Part shown: positions 6,678-15,109 of the stretch, in pieces
Layout: every line of letters starts with the position of its first letter
Numbering within the stretch: position 1 is the first letter of the stretch
Program-made: the position numbers and the translations under genes
The notes under the pieces: generated by a model
The model's input: only the letters and a program-made list of their open reading frames with translations
What the model was told of the DNA's origin: nothing
Databases searched by the model: none
Assembly: GCA_042091225.1 (NCBI GenBank)
Contig: JBELHW010000004.1
Location: 1-64,000 of the forward strand
DNA: 64,000 nt
Direction of reading: 5' to 3'
DNA from: JABAYQ01 sp042091225
GTDB lineage: Bacteria; Bacteroidota; Bacteroidia; Flavobacteriales; UBA7312

Positions 6678-9239
6678 ATGACCTTAACAAAAATCACAAC
6701 CATATTAATGGTAGTTATATCTTCTTATAGTTTTGCTCAACCTTTGCAAAATGGCATGGCTATTTTGACTCACTGGACTGGCGCAAGCGGGCAATGGGAT
6801 GCGTTTTCTATCTTTAACACAGAAAACAACATGAGTGCTCCCTTAGGACAAAATTGGGCTACTACATTTAACACTCCTTCTGATCCAGCAATACATGATC
6901 AATGGAAAGGTACTAATATGGGAGATGTTTTTGGAGTGGCTATAGACGATCAAAAAAATGCATATTTTACTACTACAAAATCTATTTCAAGTAGCGGTTC
7001 TACTGCAACTAATAGTGGAGTTGCAGGTGATGGCGGTGTATATAAATTAAATGCAAATGACTGGAGTATAACTCCATTAATTACAACCGGAACTGGACCA
7101 AATCAAATTCCTAATCAAAATGTTGGTTTAGGAAATATTTGTTTCGACAAATGGAATAATCAACTTTTCATTACCAACTTTGAGGATGGTAAAATTTATC
7201 GTTTTGACACAGACGGTAATTTATTATCTACTTTCGATCCGTTCAATCTAGATGATGGCAGTCCTGGATTTGCAGGTCATGGAGAAGCACTCTGGGGCAT
7301 CAACATTCATGGTGATAGTCCAAATAATTTAAAAGTATATTTTTCTCAATGGACAGAAGATAATTCGTTAGCTACAGCAACAAACGTTAATAATTCGGTT
7401 TGGTCGATTGATATAGATCCAAGTGGTGAGTTTTCAGGAACTGAAGATTTTTGCTTTAGTTTGCCAGACATTACCTACACATGGGCTTCAGTAACAGGTG
7501 GTTCTTATCCTATCTCGGATATAACATTTAGCGCAGACGGTAAAATGTATCTGTGTGAAAAAACTCAAGGAGGATGGTCTACTTTTGGAGGATTTGATGA
7601 TCTCTTTACACCAGGAGCACACAATTCTAGGCTTCTCGAATTTACCAATATTTCTGGCGTATGGACCATGACCCAGCACTATGGCGTAGGAAACTACAAT
7701 ACTCCAACTACTTCAGATAATACAGCTGGTGGGGTTGCATTAAGCAATAGAGAGACTGTGGACGGAATAGATTGCGAGAAACTTATTTGGGCTACAGGAG
7801 ATGCCCTTCGTTTTTCTGGGTTCAATCCTGCAGATGGAGGACAAACCTATGTATATGGTGCAGCAGGAATACCTGTGGAAGGAAATTCATTAGACCCTGC
7901 TTCTCCCGATTATGTTCAAAATACAAGCATTTATGTAGACGTAAACTATACAGGAATGGGTAATGACGGTTCTCAAAAAATGTCGTTTGGAGATATCGAG
8001 ATATATTCAGAAGCACAAGCAACATCTACTTTTACAATTAGTCCAGACTCTACTATTTGCCCTGGCGGTGCTCTTACCCTAAATGTTAGCGGAGGATCAA
8101 ACTATCAGTGGACACCAAGTGCAAATCTTGATGATCCTAACAGCTCTTCTCCTTCTGCCTCACCTACTCAAAATACAATATATACCGTTACTGGAGATGG
8201 TGCTTGTGGTGGAACAAGTCAAGCCTCAGTATCTATATCAATCGATGATTACTCTTTTAGTTTAGGGCCAGATTTAGCAGTATGCAACGGCTCATCTGAA
8301 CCTTTAATTTTAGATGCCGGATCTCAGGCAATAGCTTGTCTGTGGAGCACAGGTGAAATTACGCCTACTATTTCTGTAAATACTCCTGGAACTTATAGTG
8401 TTATAAATACTAGCCCTAACTTTTGCGATTATTCTGACCAAATATTAATTGAAGAAGGTGAAACCCCTATTTTAGGCTTCTCCACTACTGATAGCTTAGG
8501 ATGTAATCCTTCTTATTTCTCTTTGTTAGACAGTAGTAAGTCAACAAATAACGACCCAATAGATACATGGAACTGGACTGTTAACAATCAAAATTATAAT
8601 GGTCAATCACCAAACATTTATCTTGACCAAAGTGGTGTTTTTGATGTCTCACTAGAGGTTGTAACCGAACTAGGTTGTATAGAAACACTTACAATAGAAG
8701 ATTTTTTTATTGTTAACGAAACTCCTATTGTTAGTTTTAGTATTTACCCTGAGAAAATTTCACATTGTGATAAAACCGTTCTATTCTTAGATGCTACAAC
8801 CAACTTTGATAGTATTGTATGGAATTTAGGAGATGGAACTATAATCACTCAAGATACTCTAAACAATTATACATTTGAAGAACTTAGCCCTTATCAAATT
8901 TCTTTAGAAGTTTTTGACGATAATGGATGTTCAAATAGTGCTTCTACATTTTTAAGTCCTTTAGAGTCAATTCCTTTTTATGCTCCAAATGCATTTACGC
9001 CAAATAATGATACTCAAAATGATGTTTTTAGACCTGTTTTAGGATGCTCAAGCGACTTTACTCTAAGTATTATTAATCGATGGGGAGAAACTATTTTTCA
9101 AAGTAACGACCCTAACGTTGGATGGGACGGAACTTACAATGGTAGAGTATGTCCAAATGGTGTATATGCTTGGCGAGCTAGTTACAATGGAATTAAAATA
9201 AGACAAGTAAAAATGGGGGAAGTCCATTTAATAAATTAA
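6678..9239 (+). CDS. T9SS type B sorting domain-containing secreted protein
   Basis: An 853-residue exported protein. Residues 1-20 are a signal peptide (SSYSFAQ). Residues of about 25-450 form a propeller-like region rich in Gly, Asp, Trp and Asn with repeated motifs such as GNICFDKWNNQLFITNFEDG and DITFSADGKMYLCEKT. Then come Ig/PKD-like domains (for example NYQWTPSANLDDPNSSSPSA and IVWNLGDGTIIT). The last 87 residues are the gliding-motility-associated type B C-terminal domain: APNAFTPNNDTQNDVFRP, INRWGETIFQS, VGWDGTYNG and NGVYAWRASY. That domain is the known export and surface-attachment signal of the type IX secretion system. No enzyme motif is visible, so a surface or adhesive role is inferred. 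A bidirectional terminator follows. Confidence 0.9.
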   Translation: MTLTKITTILMVVISSYSFAQPLQNGMAILTHWTGASGQWDAFSIFNTENNMSAPLGQNWATTFNTPSDPAIHDQWKGTNMGDVFGVAIDDQKNAYFTTTKSISSSGSTATNSGVAGDGGVYKLNANDWSITPLITTGTGPNQIPNQNVGLGNICFDKWNNQLFITNFEDGKIYRFDTDGNLLSTFDPFNLDDGSPGFAGHGEALWGINIHGDSPNNLKVYFSQWTEDNSLATATNVNNSVWSIDIDPSGEFSGTEDFCFSLPDITYTWASVTGGSYPISDITFSADGKMYLCEKTQGGWSTFGGFDDLFTPGAHNSRLLEFTNISGVWTMTQHYGVGNYNTPTTSDNTAGGVALSNRETVDGIDCEKLIWATGDALRFSGFNPADGGQTYVYGAAGIPVEGNSLDPASPDYVQNTSIYVDVNYTGMGNDGSQKMSFGDIEIYSEAQATSTFTISPDSTICPGGALTLNVSGGSNYQWTPSANLDDPNSSSPSASPTQNTIYTVTGDGACGGTSQASVSISIDDYSFSLGPDLAVCNGSSEPLILDAGSQAIACLWSTGEITPTISVNTPGTYSVINTSPNFCDYSDQILIEEGETPILGFSTTDSLGCNPSYFSLLDSSKSTNNDPIDTWNWTVNNQNYNGQSPNIYLDQSGVFDVSLEVVTELGCIETLTIEDFFIVNETPIVSFSIYPEKISHCDKTVLFLDATTNFDSIVWNLGDGTIITQDTLNNYTFEELSPYQISLEVFDDNGCSNSASTFLSPLESIPFYAPNAFTPNNDTQNDVFRPVLGCSSDFTLSIINRWGETIFQSNDPNVGWDGTYNGRVCPNGVYAWRASYNGIKIRQVKMGEVHLIN

Positions 9240-9276
9240 ATATTAATGGTAAAAACAACCGTTTGTTAAACTATAA

Positions 9277-9305
9277 AAAAAGCCAGTTTAATAACTGGCT
9301 TTTGC
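9277..9305. terminator. Bidirectional intrinsic terminator
   Basis: Stem AGCCAGTT / AACTGGCT with loop TAAT at 9281-9300, flanked by an A run on the left and a T run on the right, so it can stop transcription in both directions between the convergent T9SS gene (+) and sucB (-). Confidence 0.9.
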
Positions 9306-9308
9306 TTT

Positions 9309-10496
9309 TTAAAGTCCTAAACTTTTCTTGACATCTCCACCAAGTAAATGTGTAGTTGGATCTTCCAAACATTCTTTTACTCTGCATAAGAACCCTACAG
9401 ATTCTCTTCCGTCAATAATTCTATGGTCGTAAGAAAGAGCAACATACATTATCGGTCTTATTTCTACCTTACCTTCTATAGCCATTGGTCTTTGAACGAT
9501 ATTATGCATTCCTAGAATTGCGGATTGAGGTGGGTTAATAATAGGAGTAGACAACATAGAGCCAAAAACACCACCATTAGTAATGGTGAATGTACCGCCC
9601 ATCATTTCATCAGGCGTAATTTTACCATCTCTTGCTTTTATAGCCAAACGCTTAACCTCACTTTCAACTTCCTGAAAATTCATTAATTCTGCATTCCTTA
9701 TAACAGGAACCATTAGTCCTTTAGGAGCACTCACCGCAATACTGATGTCAGCATAATTATGATACTGAACTTGGTTTCCATCTATCTTAGCATTAACATC
9801 TTTAAACTCCATAAGAGCAGTTGTTATCGCTTTAGTAAAGAAAGACATAAATCCTAAGCCTACCCCGTATTTTTCTTTAAACGTTTCTTTATATTGGGTT
9901 CTAATATGATTAATTGCGGTCATGTCTACCTCGTTAAAGGTTGTTAACATGGCTGTTTCGTTTTTAACTGACACTAATCTTTGGGCAACCTTTCTACGCA
10001 ACATAGACATTTTCTTGCGCTCCATCCCTCTTGGTCCGTCTACTGTTGTAGTGGACAAAGCATCTAATACATCGTCTTTTACTATTTTACCTCCTTCTCC
10101 ACTTCCTTTTACTTCTTTAGGAGACAAGTCATTTTGCTGAATCATAGCCTTTGCAAGCGGAGTAGCTTTAGCATCCACAGAAGCAAGCGTGCTAGTTGAT
10201 GGAGTCGAAACTGTAGCTTTTGGTGAAGAATCTTCAGTTTTAGTTTTAGCTTGTCCCTCTCCGTCAGTGTCAATAATACATACGACATCGCCAACAGCAA
10301 CTGTTTCGCCTTCTTCTACTACAATTTTAATTGTTCCACTAACCTCAGCAGGAAGTGCTAAAGTAGCTTTGTCGGAATCAACTTCTGCAATCTCCTGATC
10401 TTTTTCTACATAATCGCCAGTTTCTACTAACCACTCTGCAATTTCTACTTCCGAGATCGACTCCCCTGGACTGGGTACTTTCATTTCTAATAGCAT
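9309..10496 (-). CDS. sucB: 2-oxoglutarate dehydrogenase E2 (dihydrolipoamide succinyltransferase)
   Basis: The 395-residue E2 core of the 2-oxoglutarate dehydrogenase complex, transferring succinyl groups to CoA in the citric acid cycle. The lipoyl domain occupies residues 1-75 with the lipoylated lysine at about position 43 in EVDSDKATL. A proline/alanine/threonine linker follows, then a peripheral subunit-binding domain (TPLAKAMIQQNDLSPKEVKG) and the catalytic domain with its histidine in LSYDHRIIDGRE. It lies 10 bases behind sucA and shares its promoter. An alternative start at the fifth residue (MKVPSPGES) would change little. Confidence 0.96.
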   Translation of the reverse strand: MLLEMKVPSPGESISEVEIAEWLVETGDYVEKDQEIAEVDSDKATLALPAEVSGTIKIVVEEGETVAVGDVVCIIDTDGEGQAKTKTEDSSPKATVSTPSTSTLASVDAKATPLAKAMIQQNDLSPKEVKGSGEGGKIVKDDVLDALSTTTVDGPRGMERKKMSMLRRKVAQRLVSVKNETAMLTTFNEVDMTAINHIRTQYKETFKEKYGVGLGFMSFFTKAITTALMEFKDVNAKIDGNQVQYHNYADISIAVSAPKGLMVPVIRNAELMNFQEVESEVKRLAIKARDGKITPDEMMGGTFTITNGGVFGSMLSTPIINPPQSAILGMHNIVQRPMAIEGKVEIRPIMYVALSYDHRIIDGRESVGFLCRVKECLEDPTTHLLGGDVKKSLGL

Positions 10497-10506
10497 AGTT
10501 CTTTAT

Positions 10507-13212
10507 TTATTTAAAAACCTTTTCTATAATTATATTTTGTCTTTGGAAGGAATGTTTGCTAGACCCGCTGGCTGTTGCAGCGCTTTCCGATCTAGAAACA
10601 ACTTCAAAAGGTATATGCCTAAAGTTTCTCATAATATGTGACCAAGCACCCATATTAGCTGGTTCTTCCTGTACCCACATTATTCTTTTGGCATTATATT
10701 TTTTTAATATCTCTTCAATTTGAGAAGCTGGAAGAGGATACAATTGTTCTAAACGAACAATCGCAACATCTTCTTGATTTTTTTCCTGTTTTACAGATTC
10801 TAATTCGTAATATATCTTCCCAGAACAGAAAACTAGCTTTTCTACACTATCAGCTTTAGCTGTTGGGTCATCTATCAACTCTCTAAAAGTTCCATCGGAT
10901 AATTCTTCTAAAGAAGAAATACACTTAGGATGCCTTAATAAACTTTTTGGAGTAAAAACAATAAGAGGTTTTCTAAAATCTCTTTTAATTTGCCTTCTCA
11001 ACACATGAAAAAAGTTTGCAGGTGTAGTACAATTCGTAATTTGCATGTTATCTTGAGCACACATCTGTAAATATCTTTCTAATCGAGCGCTTGAATGCTC
11101 TGCACCCTGACCTTCATAACCATGAGGTAACAACATTACTAAGCCGTTCATTATTCTCCACTTATCTTCCGCACAACTTATAAACTGATCAAGCATTATC
11201 TGTCCACCATTACTAAAGTCTCCAAATTGAGCTTCCCAAATAGTCAGTGAATTTGGTCTTGCCATAGAGTATCCGTAGTCAAAACCTAAAACCCCATATT
11301 CGGAAAGCAAAGAATTATAAGCTTCAAACTTTGCTGTTTTACTAACACTATTTAAAGGACAAACTTCTTTTTCTGATTCTTCTAATTTTAGTATTGCATG
11401 ACGGTGAGAGAAAGTTCCTCTTTCTACATCCTGACCACTTAAACGAATCGAATTTCCTTCATCTAGCAAAGAGCCATATGCTAGCAACTCAGCCATTCCC
11501 CAATCAATCTTGTTGGTTTCTTCGATCATCTTGCGTTGATCATTTAATATTCGCTGGTTCTTTTTAAATAATTTATCGTTTTCGGAAAGCTGATATAAAT
11601 TTTTAGCCACTCTTTTAAGGTCTTCTATAGCAACCTTAGTATTTGTTTTGTGTTCGAAAGCATTAGTCATAGCAGGGCTGAATCCTTCCCATTCTTTTTG
11701 TAGAAATGGAGTGATTCGTGCTTTTTCTACCTCCTTGGCTGCATCAAAACGATCTTGTAAGAATTGTTTAAATTCTTTTTCCATTTCTTTGGCCAAGTTA
11801 GCTTGTACGACCCCTTCGTTAATCAACTTATGATTATAAATTTCTCTAGGGTTAGCATGTTTACTTATTGCTTTATATAATAATGGCTGAGTAAAGCGTG
11901 GCTCATCACCTTCATTATGACCATATTTCCTATAACACAAAAGGTCAATGAAAACGTCTTTATGAAACTTCTGACGATACTCTGTTGCCATTTGCATAGC
12001 ATGCACAACAGCTTCGACATCATCACCATTAACGTGAAAAACAGGCGATAATGTTACTTTACCAATATCTGTACAATAGGTGCTCGAACGAGCATCATGG
12101 TAATTAGTAGTAAACCCAATTTGATTGTTAATTACAATATGGATTGTTCCTCCGGTCTTATAGCCATCTAGTTGAGCCATTTGAATAACTTCATAGACTA
12201 CACCCTGACCAGCAAGAGCAGCATCTCCATGAATTAAAATTGGAACTAACTTTTTGTTGTCTCCATTATATTGTTCGTCAATTTTAGCTCTTGATATCCC
12301 CTCAACAACTGGGTCAACAGCCTCTAAATGAGATGGGTTTGGAGAAAGGGATATTTTAACGTTTTTATCGTTATTACATTTTTGCTCGGAAGTAAAACCT
12401 AGGTGATATTTTACATCTCCACTAAACAGTTTATCTTCGTATTCTACTCCTTCGAATTCTGTAAATATCTCTTTGTATGTTTTGTTAAAAATATTTGCTA
12501 ATACATTCAATCTTCCTCTGTGAGCCATACCCATCACAAACTCCTCTACACCTAAACTGGCACCATGTTCAATAAGAATATCTAAAGCAGGGATTAAAGA
12601 CTCCGCCCCTTCTAAAGAGAATCTTTTTTGCCCTACATATTTTGTATGTAAAAAATTTTCGAAAGCAACGGCCTGATTTAGCTTGCGCAAAATTTGTTTC
12701 TTTTGATCTAAAGAAAATGTTGGAGTATTACTATTGAGATGTAGTCTGTTTTTTATCCATTCAACCTGATCTGGCTTACGAATGTACATATATTCTATTC
12801 CGATAGATTGACAATAAACTTTTTTAAGATGAGAAATAATATCTCTTAGCGAACTGGGACCTATACCCACCTGATTTCCGGCCTGAAACACAGTATCTAA
12901 ATCAGCTTCATCCAGACTGAAATTGTTAATCTCTAAAGTAGGTGTATATTTTCTTCTTTCTCGAACTGGATTAGTAAGAGTAAATAAATGCCCGCTTTTG
13001 CGATAAGCATCTATGAGGTTTATTACCTGAAATTCTTTTTTAAATGTTTCAGGAATTTCTTCATCTTCAGAATAAGCCTCTTTTGCAAAGTCGAATCCGG
13101 AGAAAAAATTTCTCCACGACTCCTCTACAGAAAGGGGGTCATCGACATACATCTCATATAAAGACTCTATCTGATTAGTGTGGATTGCTCCTAAAAAAGA
13201 AAATTTATCCAT
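10507..13212 (-). CDS. sucA: 2-oxoglutarate dehydrogenase E1 component
   Basis: A 901-residue thiamine-diphosphate-dependent dehydrogenase that decarboxylates 2-oxoglutarate and hands succinyl to lipoyl-E2. The N-terminal segment carries the DPLSVEESWRNFF block that mediates E2 contact. The catalytic part contains GMAHRGRLNVL, SPNPSHLEAVDPVVEG, HGDAALAGQGVVYE for cofactor and metal binding, and YGHNEGDEP. The C-terminal transketolase-like part has GYEGQGAEHSSARLER and the closing WVQEEPANMGAW. Length is normal for the family. A -7 element ends 7 bases before its ATG. The lipoamide dehydrogenase (E3) gene is not in this window. Confidence 0.97.
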   Translation of the reverse strand: MDKFSFLGAIHTNQIESLYEMYVDDPLSVEESWRNFFSGFDFAKEAYSEDEEIPETFKKEFQVINLIDAYRKSGHLFTLTNPVRERRKYTPTLEINNFSLDEADLDTVFQAGNQVGIGPSSLRDIISHLKKVYCQSIGIEYMYIRKPDQVEWIKNRLHLNSNTPTFSLDQKKQILRKLNQAVAFENFLHTKYVGQKRFSLEGAESLIPALDILIEHGASLGVEEFVMGMAHRGRLNVLANIFNKTYKEIFTEFEGVEYEDKLFSGDVKYHLGFTSEQKCNNDKNVKISLSPNPSHLEAVDPVVEGISRAKIDEQYNGDNKKLVPILIHGDAALAGQGVVYEVIQMAQLDGYKTGGTIHIVINNQIGFTTNYHDARSSTYCTDIGKVTLSPVFHVNGDDVEAVVHAMQMATEYRQKFHKDVFIDLLCYRKYGHNEGDEPRFTQPLLYKAISKHANPREIYNHKLINEGVVQANLAKEMEKEFKQFLQDRFDAAKEVEKARITPFLQKEWEGFSPAMTNAFEHKTNTKVAIEDLKRVAKNLYQLSENDKLFKKNQRILNDQRKMIEETNKIDWGMAELLAYGSLLDEGNSIRLSGQDVERGTFSHRHAILKLEESEKEVCPLNSVSKTAKFEAYNSLLSEYGVLGFDYGYSMARPNSLTIWEAQFGDFSNGGQIMLDQFISCAEDKWRIMNGLVMLLPHGYEGQGAEHSSARLERYLQMCAQDNMQITNCTTPANFFHVLRRQIKRDFRKPLIVFTPKSLLRHPKCISSLEELSDGTFRELIDDPTAKADSVEKLVFCSGKIYYELESVKQEKNQEDVAIVRLEQLYPLPASQIEEILKKYNAKRIMWVQEEPANMGAWSHIMRNFRHIPFEVVSRSESAATASGSSKHSFQRQNIIIEKVFK

Positions 13213-13219
13213 TTAATAA

Positions 13220-13227
13220 CAAAATTA
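13220..13227 (-). promoter_or_regulatory. -7 promoter element (TAATTTTG) for sucA-sucB
   Basis: Minus-strand TAATTTTG, an exact TAnnTTTG match, ending 7 bases before the sucA ATG, so the leader would be only a few bases long. Confidence 0.6.
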
Positions 13228-13284
13228 TTCAAATTTTATTGAAATGCTACTATAATTTAATGCGATTTTTAAAGGAATTGGCTT

Positions 13285-14250
13285 TTAATTTTCTCTTGAC
13301 TTCAACATCTTAGCAAAACGAATAAGCTCGGTTTTATCTCCTTCTACTAACGATAAGCTTTCCATTGCTTTGTTATAGTATGTATCTATCAAATTATTAG
13401 TAAGACTCGGAATCTTTAATAATTCATAAATTTCTTTTACTCTTTCCACTTTGCTGATATCATCTGTATTTTTAAAAGTATAAAGATTTACTAATTCCAT
13501 CTTTGTGTTTTTATCACTTATTTCTAAAGCTTGTAAGTAAAGGCATGTTTTTTTGTTCGAAATAATATCTCCTCCTACTCTTTTGCCAAAAACTTTTTGA
13601 TCTCCGAAAGCATCTAATAAATCGTCTTTAAGCTGGAATGCTATACCAATGTCTCTTCCAAATGAGAATAATAAGTCTGCTTGTTTAGAGGATGCGCCTC
13701 CAATAATAGCTCCAATTTTTAGTGCTGCAGCCAATAAGATTGCTGTTTTATATTCAATCATTTTTAAATATAAGCTCATACTTACTTCAGCTTGAATTTC
13801 AAAATCCATATCAAATTGCTGGCCTTCGCATACTTGTAAAGCTGATTGATTGAATACTGTCAAGACCTCTTTTAGAGTAGCTGCTTCAAGGTCATTAAAA
13901 TATTGGTAAGACTGAATAAGCATAGCATCTCCTGAAAGGATTGCTACATTTTCGTTCCATTTTACATGAACAGTATCGTTTCCCCTTCTTAATGGGGCTT
14001 TATCCATTATGTCGTCGTGTAATAGAGTGAAATTATGAAAAACTTCAATAGCAACAGAAGGCATTAATGCTCTACTAAAATCTTTTTTATATAGCTGATG
14101 TGCTAAAAGTAATAATATAGGGCGCATTCTTTTACCTCCAACTGCTAAGATGTAGTCAATGGGTGCATACAAATCTGCAGGTTGATCAGGATATTTTAAC
14201 CCTATAATCTCTTGTTCTACATCAATGCGTAATTGTTCGATGGTTTTCAT
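13285..14250 (-). CDS. Polyprenyl synthetase family protein (farnesyl/geranylgeranyl diphosphate synthase-like)
   Basis: A 321-residue trans-prenyltransferase that extends allylic diphosphates with isopentenyl diphosphate. Both aspartate-rich motifs are present: the first in LLHDDIMDKAPLRRG and the second in FQLKDDLLDAFGD. The region before the first motif (EVFHNFTLLHDD) has a Phe-Thr pair in the chain-length position, more like short-chain (C15-C20) synthases than the long-chain enzyme at the right end of this window, but product length cannot be settled by eye. ATG 14250 is preferred over TTG 14259; it leaves one base after the rmlA stop, implying coupled translation in the MMPL-rmlA-prenyl synthase operon. 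Confidence 0.92.
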   Translation of the reverse strand: MKTIEQLRIDVEQEIIGLKYPDQPADLYAPIDYILAVGGKRMRPILLLLAHQLYKKDFSRALMPSVAIEVFHNFTLLHDDIMDKAPLRRGNDTVHVKWNENVAILSGDAMLIQSYQYFNDLEAATLKEVLTVFNQSALQVCEGQQFDMDFEIQAEVSMSLYLKMIEYKTAILLAAALKIGAIIGGASSKQADLLFSFGRDIGIAFQLKDDLLDAFGDQKVFGKRVGGDIISNKKTCLYLQALEISDKNTKMELVNLYTFKNTDDISKVERVKEIYELLKIPSLTNNLIDTYYNKAMESLSLVEGDKTELIRFAKMLKSREN

Positions 14251-14251
14251 A

Positions 14252-15109
14252 CTATTCAATTAATGACATTAAATATTTACCATAACCACTTTTTAATAAT
14301 GGTTGTGCTAACTTTTTTAGTTGATCGCTATTTATAAAACCCATCTTATAGGCTGCTTCTTCTATGCATCCAATTTTTCTTCCTTGTCTATCTTCAATAA
14401 CTTGTACAAACTTGCTAGCCTGTATTAAGGAAGTAAAAGTGCCTGTATCAAGCCATGCAGAACCTCTACCTAAAAGTTGAACGTTTAATTTCTTACGTTT
14501 TAGGTATTCAATATTTACATCTGTAATTTCATATTCTCCTCTTGCGCTTGGCTTTATATTTTTTGCTATCTCTATCACATCATTGTCATAAAAATATAAG
14601 CCAGGAATAGCATAATTCGATTTAGGATTAGTAGGCTTTTCTTCTAAAGAAACAGCTTTCATCTGATCATCAAAATCGACTACTCCATACCTTTCAGGGT
14701 CGTTAACTCTATATCCGAAAATGACTCCACCATCAATATGAGAATTACAAGATTCTAAAATCTTTCTTTTCATGTAAAAAATATTATCTCCTAAAACCAA
14801 ACATACGGAATCATTTCCAATAAAGTCTTCTCCGATAATAAATGCTTGAGCTAATCCGTTAGGGACTTCTTGCACTTTATATTCGAACTTGCAACCTAAA
14901 TTAGATCCGTCGCCTAATAATTTTTGAAAAATTGGCAAATCATGAGGAGTAGAAATAATTAACTCTTCTCTTATTCCCGAAAACAATAGTGTAGATAATG
15001 GATAATATATCATAGGCTTGTCGTAAACAGGAAGGGCCTGTTTACTAACAGCTAATGTGAGTGGGTGCAACCTAGTGCCTGATCCTCCTGCTAAAATTAT
15101 TCCTTTCAT
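14252..15109 (-). CDS. rmlA: Glucose-1-phosphate thymidylyltransferase-like nucleotidyltransferase
   Basis: A 285-residue sugar nucleotidyltransferase making dTDP-glucose from glucose-1-phosphate and dTTP, the entry step to dTDP-rhamnose and other deoxysugars. Family marks are GIILAGGSGTRLHPLT at the N-terminus, the sugar-binding stretch KPMIYYPLSTLLFSGIRE, LVLGDNIFY, and GSAWLDTGTFTSLIQAS near the end. It overlaps the upstream transporter gene by 4 bases (ATGA) and is followed one base later by a prenyl synthase. No rmlB, rmlC or rmlD is nearby, so either those genes lie elsewhere or the product feeds another pathway. Confidence 0.9.
   Translation of the reverse strand: MKGIILAGGSGTRLHPLTLAVSKQALPVYDKPMIYYPLSTLLFSGIREELIISTPHDLPIFQKLLGDGSNLGCKFEYKVQEVPNGLAQAFIIGEDFIGNDSVCLVLGDNIFYMKRKILESCNSHIDGGVIFGYRVNDPERYGVVDFDDQMKAVSLEEKPTNPKSNYAIPGLYFYDNDVIEIAKNIKPSARGEYEITDVNIEYLKRKKLNVQLLGRGSAWLDTGTFTSLIQASKFVQVIEDRQGRKIGCIEEAAYKMGFINSDQLKKLAQPLLKSGYGKYLMSLIE

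Noticed and set aside
7772..8265. Alternative-frame open frames inside the T9SS protein gene
   Set aside because: Composition is unlike real proteins of this genome, and the main frame has strong domain support.
9922..10398. Antisense open frames over sucB
   Set aside because: Shadow frames of a highly conserved gene, with no start or promoter signal of their own.
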